Assembly (NCBI RefSeq): GCF_030499535.1
Contig: NZ_JASTLB010000001.1
Location: 5,394,001 to 5,458,000, forward strand
Reading direction: 5' to 3'
DNA: 64,000 nt
From: Streptomyces sp. TG1A-8
Lineage (GTDB): Bacteria > Actinomycetota > Actinomycetes > Streptomycetales > Streptomycetaceae
The notes beneath the pieces were generated by a model. It saw only the letters and a list, made by a program, of their open reading frames with translations. It did not search any database and was not told the DNA's origin. Of the stretch, positions 57,561 to 64,000 are shown in pieces. A program made the position numbers and the translations under genes. The number at the start of each line of letters is the position of its first letter. Positions within the stretch are counted from its first letter, which is position 1.

Positions 57561-59089
57561 ACGGGCGCTCCCGGTGGGATGAAGGGCAGTCCTTGCGGCG
57601 CGCCCGACTCGATGAGCCGCCACAGCGCGTCCGTGTCCGCGTGCTGTTCGATCAGGTCGCCGAGCCGGTCGAGCTGCTCCTCGCGCAGCGCGGCGAACGA
57701 GGTGTCGGGGGCCGGTACGAAGCGGCGGCCCGCGGCGGCGGCCACCTCGCGCAGGAAGGCCCGCCGGAAACCGTCGCACTCCAGGGACCCGTGCCAGTGC
57801 GTCCCCCAGGTCTGCCCGACCCGGCAGCCGTCCAGGCCGTGTCCCCGGCCGTCGGTGATGAAGTCCTGTCCGCCCAGCACCTCGGCGACCCCGTGGTGGA
57901 TCTCGTACCCCTCGACCCGCTCGCCGAGGGCCTCCCCGGCCGGCCGGGCCAGGGTCTTGTCGCGGGCGAACCGCACCCGCACGGGCAGCACGCCGAGCCC
58001 CGGGACGGCGCCGGCGCGCGACTCGACCTCGTCCTCGATGTGCTCGCCGAGGATCTGGAAGCCACCGCAGACGCCGAGGACCGGGCGTCCTTCCGCGGCC
58101 CTCCTGACGAGGGCGTCCGCGAGCCCGCGGGCGCGGAGCCAGGCCAGGGCCCGCACGGTGCCCCGGGTGCCGGGGACCACGGCCAGATCGGCGTCGGCCA
58201 GCTCCTCGGGCCGGTCCACGAACCGCACCACGACGCCCGGTTCGGCGGCCAGCGCGTCCACGTCGGTGAAGTTCGACATCAGCGGGAGCGCGCACACGGC
58301 GACCCGCAGCACGTCCTCGCCGGCCGGCGGCGCCACGGCGGACTCCCGGACGGTGCCGCGCAGCGACACCCTCAGCCCGTCCTCCTCGTCGATGCCGAGG
58401 CCGTGCCGGAACGGCAGCACCCCGTAGGAGGGCCGGCCGGTGAGTCCGCGCAGCATGTCCAGGCCCGGCTCCAGCAGGGAGACGTCCCCGCGGAACTTGT
58501 TGACGAGGAAGCCGGCGACGAGTTCCTGGTCCTCGCGCGACAGGAGGGCGACCGTGCCGAAGAAGGAGGCGAAGACACCGCCGCGGTCGATGTCGCCGAC
58601 CACGAGCACGGGCAGCCGCGCGTTGCGCGCGATGCCCATGTTGACGATGTCGGTGCGCCGCAGGTTGATCTCCGCCGGACTGCCCGCCCCCTCACAGATC
58701 ACCGCGTCATACGTGCCCCGCAACTCGGCCAGGCAGTCCAGCACGGTGCCGAGCAGCCGCTGCTGGCGCCCTCCGTGGTAGCCGCGCGCGCTCAGCTCGC
58801 CCACCGGCCTGCCCAGCAGCACCACTTGGCTGCTCTGCTCGCCGCCGGGCTTGAGCAGCACCGGGTTCATCAGCGCGGTCGGCTCGGTCCGGCAGGCCTG
58901 GGCCTGCATGGCCTGCGCCCGCCCGATCTCCGCGCCCTCGCGGGTCACGAACGAGTTGAGGGACATGTTCTGCGCCTTGAAAGGCGCCACCTTGACGCCC
59001 TGCCGCACCAGCCACCGGCAGATGCCGGCGGTCACGACGCTCTTGCCCGCGTCCGAGGTGGTGCCGGCGACCAGCAGACCACCGTTCAC
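57557..59089 (-). CDS. cobQ: Cobyric acid synthase CobQ
   Basis: The 510-residue ATP- and glutamine-dependent amidase adds the b, d, e and g amides. The nucleotide-binding region is LLVAGTTSDAGKSVVTAGIC with KAQNMSLNSFVT, and the amidotransferase nucleophile Cys is in VLGVCGGFQILGEH. The GTG at 59089 follows GGGAA and overlaps cobD. Confidence 0.95.
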
Positions 59090-60030
59090 TTCCCACGTCC
59101 CTTCAGAAGGAGGCGCGCGCCGGCCGTGACGCCGAGCGCGAGCAGGCCGACCCGGCGCGAGAGCCGTACGGCCCGGTCGATGTCGCGGACTCGTACGGCC
59201 CGCCCGCCGGCCCCGTTGAGCACGGGCCGGTGCTCGACCCGGCCGCCGTAGGAGAGCGTGCCGCCCAGCCGCACGCCGAGGGCGCCCGCGAACGAGGCCT
59301 CGACCGGCCCGGCGTTGGGGCTCGGGTGCCCGTGCGCGTCGGCCCGCCAGGCGCGCAGGGCGCCCCGGGGGTCGGGCCCGGCCGCGGCGGCGAGCACGGC
59401 GGTCAGCCGGGCCCCCGGCCAGCCGGCCAGGTCGTCCAGGCGGGCCGAGGCCCAGCCGTAGCGGCGCAGGCGGGGCGACTTGTGCCCCACCATGGCGTCC
59501 AGCGTGTTGACGGCCCGGAAGCCCAGCAGGCCCGGCACCCCGCCCACGGCGCCCCACACCAGCGCGCCCACGACGGCGTCGGAGGTGTTCTCGGCGACCG
59601 ACTCCACGACGGCCCGGGCGATCCCGTCGGCGTCGAGGGCCTCGGGGTCCCGCCCGCACAGGTGCGGCAGCCGTGCCCGCGCCGCCGTCACGTCCCCGGC
59701 CCGCAGGGCGAGTCCGACGGCCCTGGCCTCGCGGGCGAGCGAGGTGCCGCCGACGACCGCCCAGGTGGCGACGGCGGTCAGCGCGGCGGAGGCGGCGGGG
59801 GAGCGGCGCGCGGCCCGCTCGGCCACGGCGCCGAGGGCGACGGCGCCGCCGGCGCACACGGCGGTGTGCAACGTACCCCAGCCGCGGTGGTCGTGCCACA
59901 GCGCGCGTTCCACGGCCGAGGCCGCCCGCCCGAACGCGGCGACCGGGTGCCCGTGGCGGGGATCACCGAGGAGCAGGTCACCGAGGAGGCCGGCGGCGGC
60001 GCCGTACGCGTAGGAGCGGTCGGCACCCAT
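59086..60030 (-). CDS. cobD: Adenosylcobinamide-phosphate synthase CobD/CbiB
   Basis: The 314-residue integral membrane protein joins aminopropanol (phosphate) to cobyric acid. Typical blocks are GDPRHGHPVAAFGRAASAVE, SVAENTSDAVVGALVWGAVG and AVNTLDAMVGHKSPRLRRYG. It is the first gene after the cobalamin riboswitch and starts the chain cobD-cobQ-cobN-chelatase-cobO-cobB-cobI. Confidence 0.94.
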   Translation of the reverse strand: MGADRSYAYGAAAGLLGDLLLGDPRHGHPVAAFGRAASAVERALWHDHRGWGTLHTAVCAGGAVALGAVAERAARRSPAASAALTAVATWAVVGGTSLAREARAVGLALRAGDVTAARARLPHLCGRDPEALDADGIARAVVESVAENTSDAVVGALVWGAVGGVPGLLGFRAVNTLDAMVGHKSPRLRRYGWASARLDDLAGWPGARLTAVLAAAAGPDPRGALRAWRADAHGHPSPNAGPVEASFAGALGVRLGGTLSYGGRVEHRPVLNGAGGRAVRVRDIDRAVRLSRRVGLLALGVTAGARLLLKGRGK

Positions 60031-60134
60031 CGGCTCAGCCGGCCGTGGGCACGGAGACGGGCCTGGTGGTCCTCGTTCGGCAGCCGAGCATGGCGATATG
60101 TCCTCACTCAGGGTGTCCGCGCCCTGGTTCGACG

Positions 60135-60270
60135 AGACCGGCGGCGAGAGTTCCTGGCTCCCGGGGGTGGTTCCCCGGTGACAGTGGCGGGACCGCGCCG
60201 GATTCGCACCGGCTTCCTCTCCTGCCGCCGTACATGGCCCGGGCAGTCCACCATGCGTCCGGAAGGGCCG
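60135..60270 (-). promoter_or_regulatory. Cobalamin (AdoCbl-type) riboswitch upstream of cobD
   Basis: Read on the minus strand, the leader holds the conserved series of a B12 aptamer: GAGGAAGCCGGTGCGAATCC (about 60200-60219), then CGGTCCCGCCACTGT (about 60180-60195) and the B12-box-like GAGCCAGGAACTCTCGCC (about 60143-60160). CGGCGG (60225-60230) can pair with CCGCCG (60139-60144) to close it. The outer limits are approximate. It should shut down the cobD operon when cobalamin is abundant. Confidence 0.88.
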
Positions 60271-60399
60271 TCAACCTGCCGCTGACCTGCGGGGGGAGAG
60301 TGTGCTGAGCCCCACACCCGGCGGGACGGGACGCGGCGGAGGCCCCCGCCCGGACACGCGCCGGGAAGGAGCCTCGCCGAAGGTGCCGGTGGTGCCCGG

Positions 60400-60627
60400 T
60401 CAGGCCTTGACCACGATCAGGTACATGCCGTAGGCCACCGCCGCCGCGCAGGTCGCGAAGCACAGGCAGGCACCGGTGGCGGCGAGGGCGGCGGAGCCGC
60501 CCTGGGCCGCGGCCCTCTCCCGGCGGGAGAGGGCGGTGACGCCGAGGGTGAACAGGGCCACCAGGCCGACGGCGACCACGAGGCTGACGCCGAAGACGGA
60601 GCCGAGGGCCGCCCAGTCGATCTTCAT
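60400..60627 (-). CDS. Small two-helix membrane protein downstream of the phosphate transporter
   Basis: The 75-residue protein has two membrane segments (VFGVSLVVAVGLVALFTLGV and ATGACLCFATCAAAVAYGMY) joined by a basic, Ala-rich loop. It begins 28 bases after the phosphate transporter stop on the same strand, so it is very probably cotranscribed and may associate with the transporter. The function is unknown; the second helix holds three cysteines. Confidence 0.78.
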   Translation of the reverse strand: MKIDWAALGSVFGVSLVVAVGLVALFTLGVTALSRRERAAAQGGSAALAATGACLCFATCAAAVAYGMYLIVVKA

Positions 60628-60655
60628 GGATGGTTTCCTTCCGTGTCCGGCCGGA

Positions 60656-61936
60656 TCAGACCGCGGCGGCCGGCGGGGCGGCCGGGGCGGACTCCGCCGG
60701 TGAGCCGGTGATCTGGGACGGCATGGTGATCGTGGCCGGGATGGTGGCCGTGAGGCCTTCGGCGACCGCGCCCGCCGGGGGCGGGGCCACGGCGGCGAGG
60801 GCGGCGGTGACCACGCCGGCCGGCTCCGCGGCGTCCCCGGGAGCGACGACGTTGGTGTGGTCGACGACCTCGCGGCGGGAGACCTTCCAGATCGCGGCGC
60901 AGGCGGCGACCAGGAGGACGGCGACCAGCCCGGTGCCCCAGTCACCCAGTCCGGTGACCGACTCGGCGCCCGCGCCGACCAGGGCGGCGGCGGGCAGCGT
61001 GAGCACCCAGGCGACGGCCATGCGGGTCGCGGTGGACCAGCGCACCACGCCGCCCCTGCGGCCCAGGCCCGCGCCCATCACCGAGCCGGAGACGACGTGG
61101 GTGGTGGACAGGGAGAAGCCGAGGTGGGAGGAGGCCAGGATGGCCGTGGCCGCGCTGGTCTGGGCGGCGAAGCCCTGCTGCGGCTGCAGGTCGGTCAGGC
61201 CCGTGCCCATGGTGCGGATGATGCGCCAGCCGCCGATGTAGGTACCGAGCGCGATGGCCAGGCCGGCGGAGAGGATCACCCAGGTGGGAGGGTTGGAGCC
61301 GGGGGCGACGGCACCGCCCGCGACCAGCGCGAGGGTGATGATGCCCATCGTCTTCTGGGCGTCGTTGGTGCCGTGGGCCAGGGAGACCAGGCCGGCGGAG
61401 GCGATCTGGCCGGCCCGGTAGCCCTTGCGGGAGGCCTCGCCCCGGGCGCCGCCGCCGATGCCGTAGGAGAGCCGGGTGGCGAGCATCGCCGCGATGCCGG
61501 CGACGGCCGGCGCGGCGACGGCCGGCAGCAGCACCTTGGTGACCAGGGCGTCGCCGTGCACGGCGCCGAAGCCCGCGGAGGCGACGGTGGCGCCGATCAG
61601 GCCGCCCATCAGGGCGTGGGAGGAGCTGGAGGGCAGGCCCACCAGCCAGGTCAGCAGGTTCCAGAGGATCGCGCCGACCAGGGCGGCGAAGATGACCTCG
61701 GGACGGATGCCGGTCTCGTCGACGAGACCCTTGGAGATCGTGTTGGCGACCTCCACGGAGAGGAAGGCGCCCACCAGGTTGAGGGCGGCGGACATGGCCA
61801 CCGCGACCTTGGGCTTGAGCGCGCCGGTCGAGATGGTCGTGGCCATCGCGTTGGCGGTGTCGTGGAAACCGTTCGTGAAATCGAACGCGAGTGCGGTTAT
61901 CACCACAATCGCGAGGATCAGCGAGAAGCTTTCCAT
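60656..61936 (-). CDS. Low-affinity inorganic phosphate transporter (Pit family)
   Basis: The 426-residue membrane protein of the PiT family imports metal phosphate with protons. The two signature repeats are FTNGFHDTANAMATTISTGA near the N-terminus and LAHGTNDAQKTMGIITLAL in the middle. A Pro/Ala-rich cytoplasmic tail of about 60 residues ends the protein. A PHO-box-like direct repeat lies upstream and the small membrane-protein gene downstream. Confidence 0.93.
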   Translation of the reverse strand: MESFSLILAIVVITALAFDFTNGFHDTANAMATTISTGALKPKVAVAMSAALNLVGAFLSVEVANTISKGLVDETGIRPEVIFAALVGAILWNLLTWLVGLPSSSSHALMGGLIGATVASAGFGAVHGDALVTKVLLPAVAAPAVAGIAAMLATRLSYGIGGGARGEASRKGYRAGQIASAGLVSLAHGTNDAQKTMGIITLALVAGGAVAPGSNPPTWVILSAGLAIALGTYIGGWRIIRTMGTGLTDLQPQQGFAAQTSAATAILASSHLGFSLSTTHVVSGSVMGAGLGRRGGVVRWSTATRMAVAWVLTLPAAALVGAGAESVTGLGDWGTGLVAVLLVAACAAIWKVSRREVVDHTNVVAPGDAAEPAGVVTAALAAVAPPPAGAVAEGLTATIPATITMPSQITGSPAESAPAAPPAAAV

Positions 61937-61983
61937 TTACCCAGGCAATCGTTCGAGGTCATTGGCGCGTCGAAGGTAAGCAA

Positions 61984-62005
61984 CCTGGGTGAACGGAAGA
62001 TGAAC
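61984..62005 (-). promoter_or_regulatory. PHO-box-like direct repeat (candidate PhoP site) upstream of the Pit transporter
   Basis: On the minus strand two adjacent 11-base units, GTTCATCTTCC and GTTCACCCAGG, fit the PhoP direct-repeat pattern; the second has a perfect GTTCACC. The site is 48-69 bases upstream of the transporter ATG. Confidence 0.75.
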
Positions 62006-62079
62006 TGGGACGGGCTTCACGGTGTCGGTAACGGGGGGTCGGGATTCCGTTCCGGTTCGGCGCCCGGGCGTCCCATGGA

Positions 62080-62889
62080 CTAGCGGCCCCGCGCGAAGGA
62101 CCGCAGCCGGCCCGTCGACCCGTTGAAGAGATCCTGGTCACCCGGCAGCCGGCCCCTCGTGCCGCGCTGCCAGAAGGTCCAGTAGCGCCATCCGCCCGGC
62201 AGCGCTCCCGGGCCCGAGCTGCCGTGGCGGGCGATCCACAGGGCGTGGCTCCGGGCGAACGCGCGGCTGTCGCCGGTGCAGTCGCGCCACCAGTGGGCGG
62301 TGGTGTAGATCACCGGGCGGCGGCCGGTCCGCCGGCGGACCTCGTCGCTGAAGGAACGGATCCAGCGCACCATCCGCGACCGGCCCAGCCCGTAGCACGG
62401 GTGCTTCCGCTTGTACGGGTTGTATTCGATGTCGAGCGCGGGCGGCAGGGTCCGGCCGTCGGCCCGCCAGCCGCCGCCGTGCCGCACGAAATAGGCGGCC
62501 TGCCGGGCGCCCGAGGACCGGTCCGGAAGCGCGAAGTGGTACGCGCCCCGGATCAGTCCCGCCTTGCGCGCGCCGGTGTACTGCCCGCTGAAATAGGGGT
62601 TGCGGTAGGTGGTGGACTCGGTCGCCTTGACGTAGGTGAACCGGGCGCCCCCGGCGCGGGCGGCGGACCAGTCGACGGCACCCTGGTGCGAGGACACGTC
62701 GTGCCCCCGGGGCCGACGCGCCGTGTGTGCCGTGTGTGCCGTATGCGCCGTATGCGCCGTATGCGCCGCGTGCGCCGCGTGCGCCGGCGGTCCGGCCGAC
62801 GCGGGCTCGGCGCCCGCGAGGGCGAGCGCCGCGGTGGCCGCCGCGACGGCGCCCGCGCGACGGCGGGTGGGTGTGCGGTCGCGGGTCAT
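62080..62889 (-). CDS. Secreted glycoside hydrolase family 25 lysozyme
   Basis: The 269-residue protein has a signal peptide (AGAVAAATAALALAGAEPAS), a repetitive Ala-His-Thr/Ala segment (about 36-57) and a GH25 muramidase domain from about 62. GHDVSSHQGAVDW, FTYVKATES and PALDIEYNP hold the catalytic Asp and Glu residues. It should cleave peptidoglycan outside the cell. The ATG at 62889 has GGGGGA upstream. Confidence 0.9.
   Translation of the reverse strand: MTRDRTPTRRRAGAVAAATAALALAGAEPASAGPPAHAAHAAHTAHTAHTAHTAHTARRPRGHDVSSHQGAVDWSAARAGGARFTYVKATESTTYRNPYFSGQYTGARKAGLIRGAYHFALPDRSSGARQAAYFVRHGGGWRADGRTLPPALDIEYNPYKRKHPCYGLGRSRMVRWIRSFSDEVRRRTGRRPVIYTTAHWWRDCTGDSRAFARSHALWIARHGSSGPGALPGGWRYWTFWQRGTRGRLPGDQDLFNGSTGRLRSFARGR
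62720..62782. repeat. Seven tandem 9-bp units within the GH25 gene
   Basis: The units are GCCGTGTGT (two copies), GCCGTATGC (three) and GCCGCGTGC (two). On the coding strand they give repeated Ala-His-Thr, then Ala-His-Ala. As the unit length is a multiple of three, copy number can change without breaking the frame. Confidence 0.85.
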
Positions 62890-63077
62890 GGGGTCCCCCT
62901 GGCGTGGCGGTGGTACGGCGTCCGGCGGGCGGGAAAGGCCATTGAATGCCCGGATGTCGACAAATCGGTTGTCCGTGCGGTGTTTCACGGCGATGTCCGC
63001 CCGTTCGGGGGCATGAAATCCCATCGGAAGACCGCGGCCCGCTCCCCTGCCGCCCGGCCGGCTGGCAGGATCGCCGC

Positions 63078-63746
63078 ATGGCTGAGCCGCGACGGAACAC
63101 GGAAGACGAAGAAGCGCGCGCCTGGGAGGAACTGGTCGCGACGGCCCGCCGGTCGGTCGCCGACGGCCTCGTGGTCGGCACCTCGGGGAACGTCTCGGCG
63201 CGCGTCGGGGACGTTGTCCTCGTCACGCCCTCGGGCGTGCCCTACGACCGGCTGACCCCCGGCGACCTCACCGGCGTCGGTCTCGACGGGCGCCAGGTGC
63301 GGGGCACCCTGGTGCCGACCAGCGAACTGCCCATGCACCTGGCGGTCTACCGCACCACCGGCGCCCGCGCCGTCGTCCACACCCACGCCGTGCACGCCAC
63401 CGCCGTCTCCGCCCTCGTGCCCGAGCTGCCGCTGGTCCACTACATGGCCGCCGCCCTCGGCGGACCCGTCCGGGTCGCCCCCTACGCCACCTACGGCACC
63501 GACGAACTGGCCGAGAACATGCTGCGCGCCCTCGCCGGCCGCTCCGGCTGCCTCCTGCAGAACCACGGCACGGTCACCTACGGCGACACCCTCGACCAGG
63601 CCTACGACCGCACCGCCCAACTGGAGTGGATGTGCCGCCTGTGGCTGGTGGCGTCCTCGGTGCCCGCACTGACGCCTTCCGTGCTGACGGAGGCACAACT
63701 CGCCCAGGCGGGGGAACGCTTGAGGGGGTACGGCCAACGGAGGTGA
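63078..63746 (+). CDS. Class II aldolase/adducin-family protein
   Basis: The 222-residue protein is related to L-fuculose-1-phosphate aldolase. It has the phosphate/substrate loop VVGTSGNVSARVG, SELPMHLAVYRTTGARAVVH followed by the zinc His pair in THAVHATAVSA, and a third His in LLQNHGTVTYGDTLDQAYDR. It should cleave a sugar phosphate to dihydroxyacetone phosphate and an aldehyde, or be a related dehydratase/decarboxylase. The ATG at 63078 has CAGGA upstream. It is divergent from the GH25 gene. Confidence 0.86.
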   Translation: MAEPRRNTEDEEARAWEELVATARRSVADGLVVGTSGNVSARVGDVVLVTPSGVPYDRLTPGDLTGVGLDGRQVRGTLVPTSELPMHLAVYRTTGARAVVHTHAVHATAVSALVPELPLVHYMAAALGGPVRVAPYATYGTDELAENMLRALAGRSGCLLQNHGTVTYGDTLDQAYDRTAQLEWMCRLWLVASSVPALTPSVLTEAQLAQAGERLRGYGQRR

Positions 63747-63927
63747 CCCCTTGCTGCCCAGCCCCCTGCCCCGGCCCCTGCTCGCGTCGCTCGCCCCACC
63801 GCGCCGCGGCGCCGCCCCGGCCCGCCCCGCGCGCCCGGTGGTGCCACCCCGGCCCGCCCAGCGCCGGACGTCACCCCGCCCGCCCCTTCCGCTGGCCGCC
63901 CGCCCCGGTCCCGCCGACACTGGACCC

Positions 63928-64000
63928 GTGCGCACCGTCAAAGCGACCGCCACCGCCCTCGGCGCCGTCCTGGCCGCCGGCGCGGCGTCCGTGGCCGCCG
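63928..64000 (+). CDS. N-terminus of a secreted protein, cut by the window edge
   Basis: The GTG at 63928 opens a frame beginning RTVKATATALGAVLAAGAAS, a basic start followed by a hydrophobic Ala-rich stretch as in a Sec signal peptide. Only 24 codons are present, so the family cannot be named. Confidence 0.5.
   Translation, partial: MRTVKATATALGAVLAAGAASVAA

Noticed and set aside
62720..62782. Tandem repeat as a CRISPR-like array
   Set aside because: The units are 9 bp, contiguous without spacers, and inside a coding frame.

Overview
The window is about 73% G+C, with strong third-position GC, many GTG starts, long chains of overlapping (ATGA/GTGA) genes and gene families typical of Streptomyces. 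These include an actinobacterial SUF operon led by a SufR-type repressor, sugar ABC operons without their own ATPase, mycothiol-type proteins, a late cobaltochelatase and PHO-box-like direct repeats. I read it as a stretch of Streptomyces chromosome. Most of it looks like conserved core, interrupted by one decaying catabolic island. No tRNA, rRNA, CRISPR array, transposase or prophage is visible.

Layout. 1-6.9 kb: the frameshifted N-terminus of an AAC(3)-like acetyltransferase (minus), then sufR-sufB-sufD-Rieske ferredoxin-sufC-sufS-sufU-sufT (plus), ended by a perfect 21-bp hairpin. 7-16.3 kb: dapD, a coupled micro-ORF/Cys-rich pair, a DUF3618 membrane-anchored protein, a secreted nuclease, a hypothetical gene with an apparent one-base frameshift at its start, a Tat-exported PhoX phosphatase behind a PHO-box-like direct repeat, and a tandem-TerD protein. 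16.4-34.8 kb: carbohydrate catabolism. This holds a polyol-type ABC transporter with a Zn dehydrogenase and a DeoR regulator; a divergent uronate dehydrogenase / 5-dehydro-4-deoxyglucarate dehydratase pair with an uncharacterised 403-residue protein; a GntR-DHDPS family-IlvD/Edd dehydratase operon whose downstream transporter genes are broken; a secreted HAD phosphatase; a sigma-factor remnant; and an IclR / aldehyde dehydrogenase pair. 35-42 kb: a DsbA-family protein, two convergent class V aminotransferases, a polar amino-acid ABC operon and an amidohydrolase. 42-60.3 kb: two cobalamin operons on the minus strand flanking a ZIP metal transporter, with a cobalamin riboswitch in front of cobD. 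60.4-64 kb: a Pit phosphate transporter with a small membrane protein and a PHO-box-like site, a GH25 lysozyme with a tripeptide repeat, a class II aldolase, and the start of a secreted protein cut by the window edge.

How the parts work together. The SUF genes form one iron-sulfur assembly operon. The uronate genes (udh, 5-dehydro-4-deoxyglucarate dehydratase) and the sugar-acid genes (IlvD/Edd dehydratase, DHDPS-family lyase) both should lead to 2-oxoglutarate semialdehyde. The aldehyde dehydrogenase at 33.3 kb resembles the enzyme that oxidises that compound to 2-oxoglutarate. The cobalamin cluster covers most corrin-ring methylation, both an early (CbiX) and a late (CobN plus AAA/VWA subunit) cobalt chelatase, amidation, adenosylation and CobD. 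PhoX and Pit carry similar PHO-box-like repeats and are probably co-regulated under phosphate limitation.

Several small lesions stand out: a frameshifted AAC(3)-like gene, a one-base loss in a C run at 11885-11889, an 11-bp tandem duplication, a nonsense codon and a deletion junction in the 29-30.8 kb transporter remnant, and a frameshifted, truncated sigma factor. They suggest recent local decay or, for the single-base cases, possible assembly errors.
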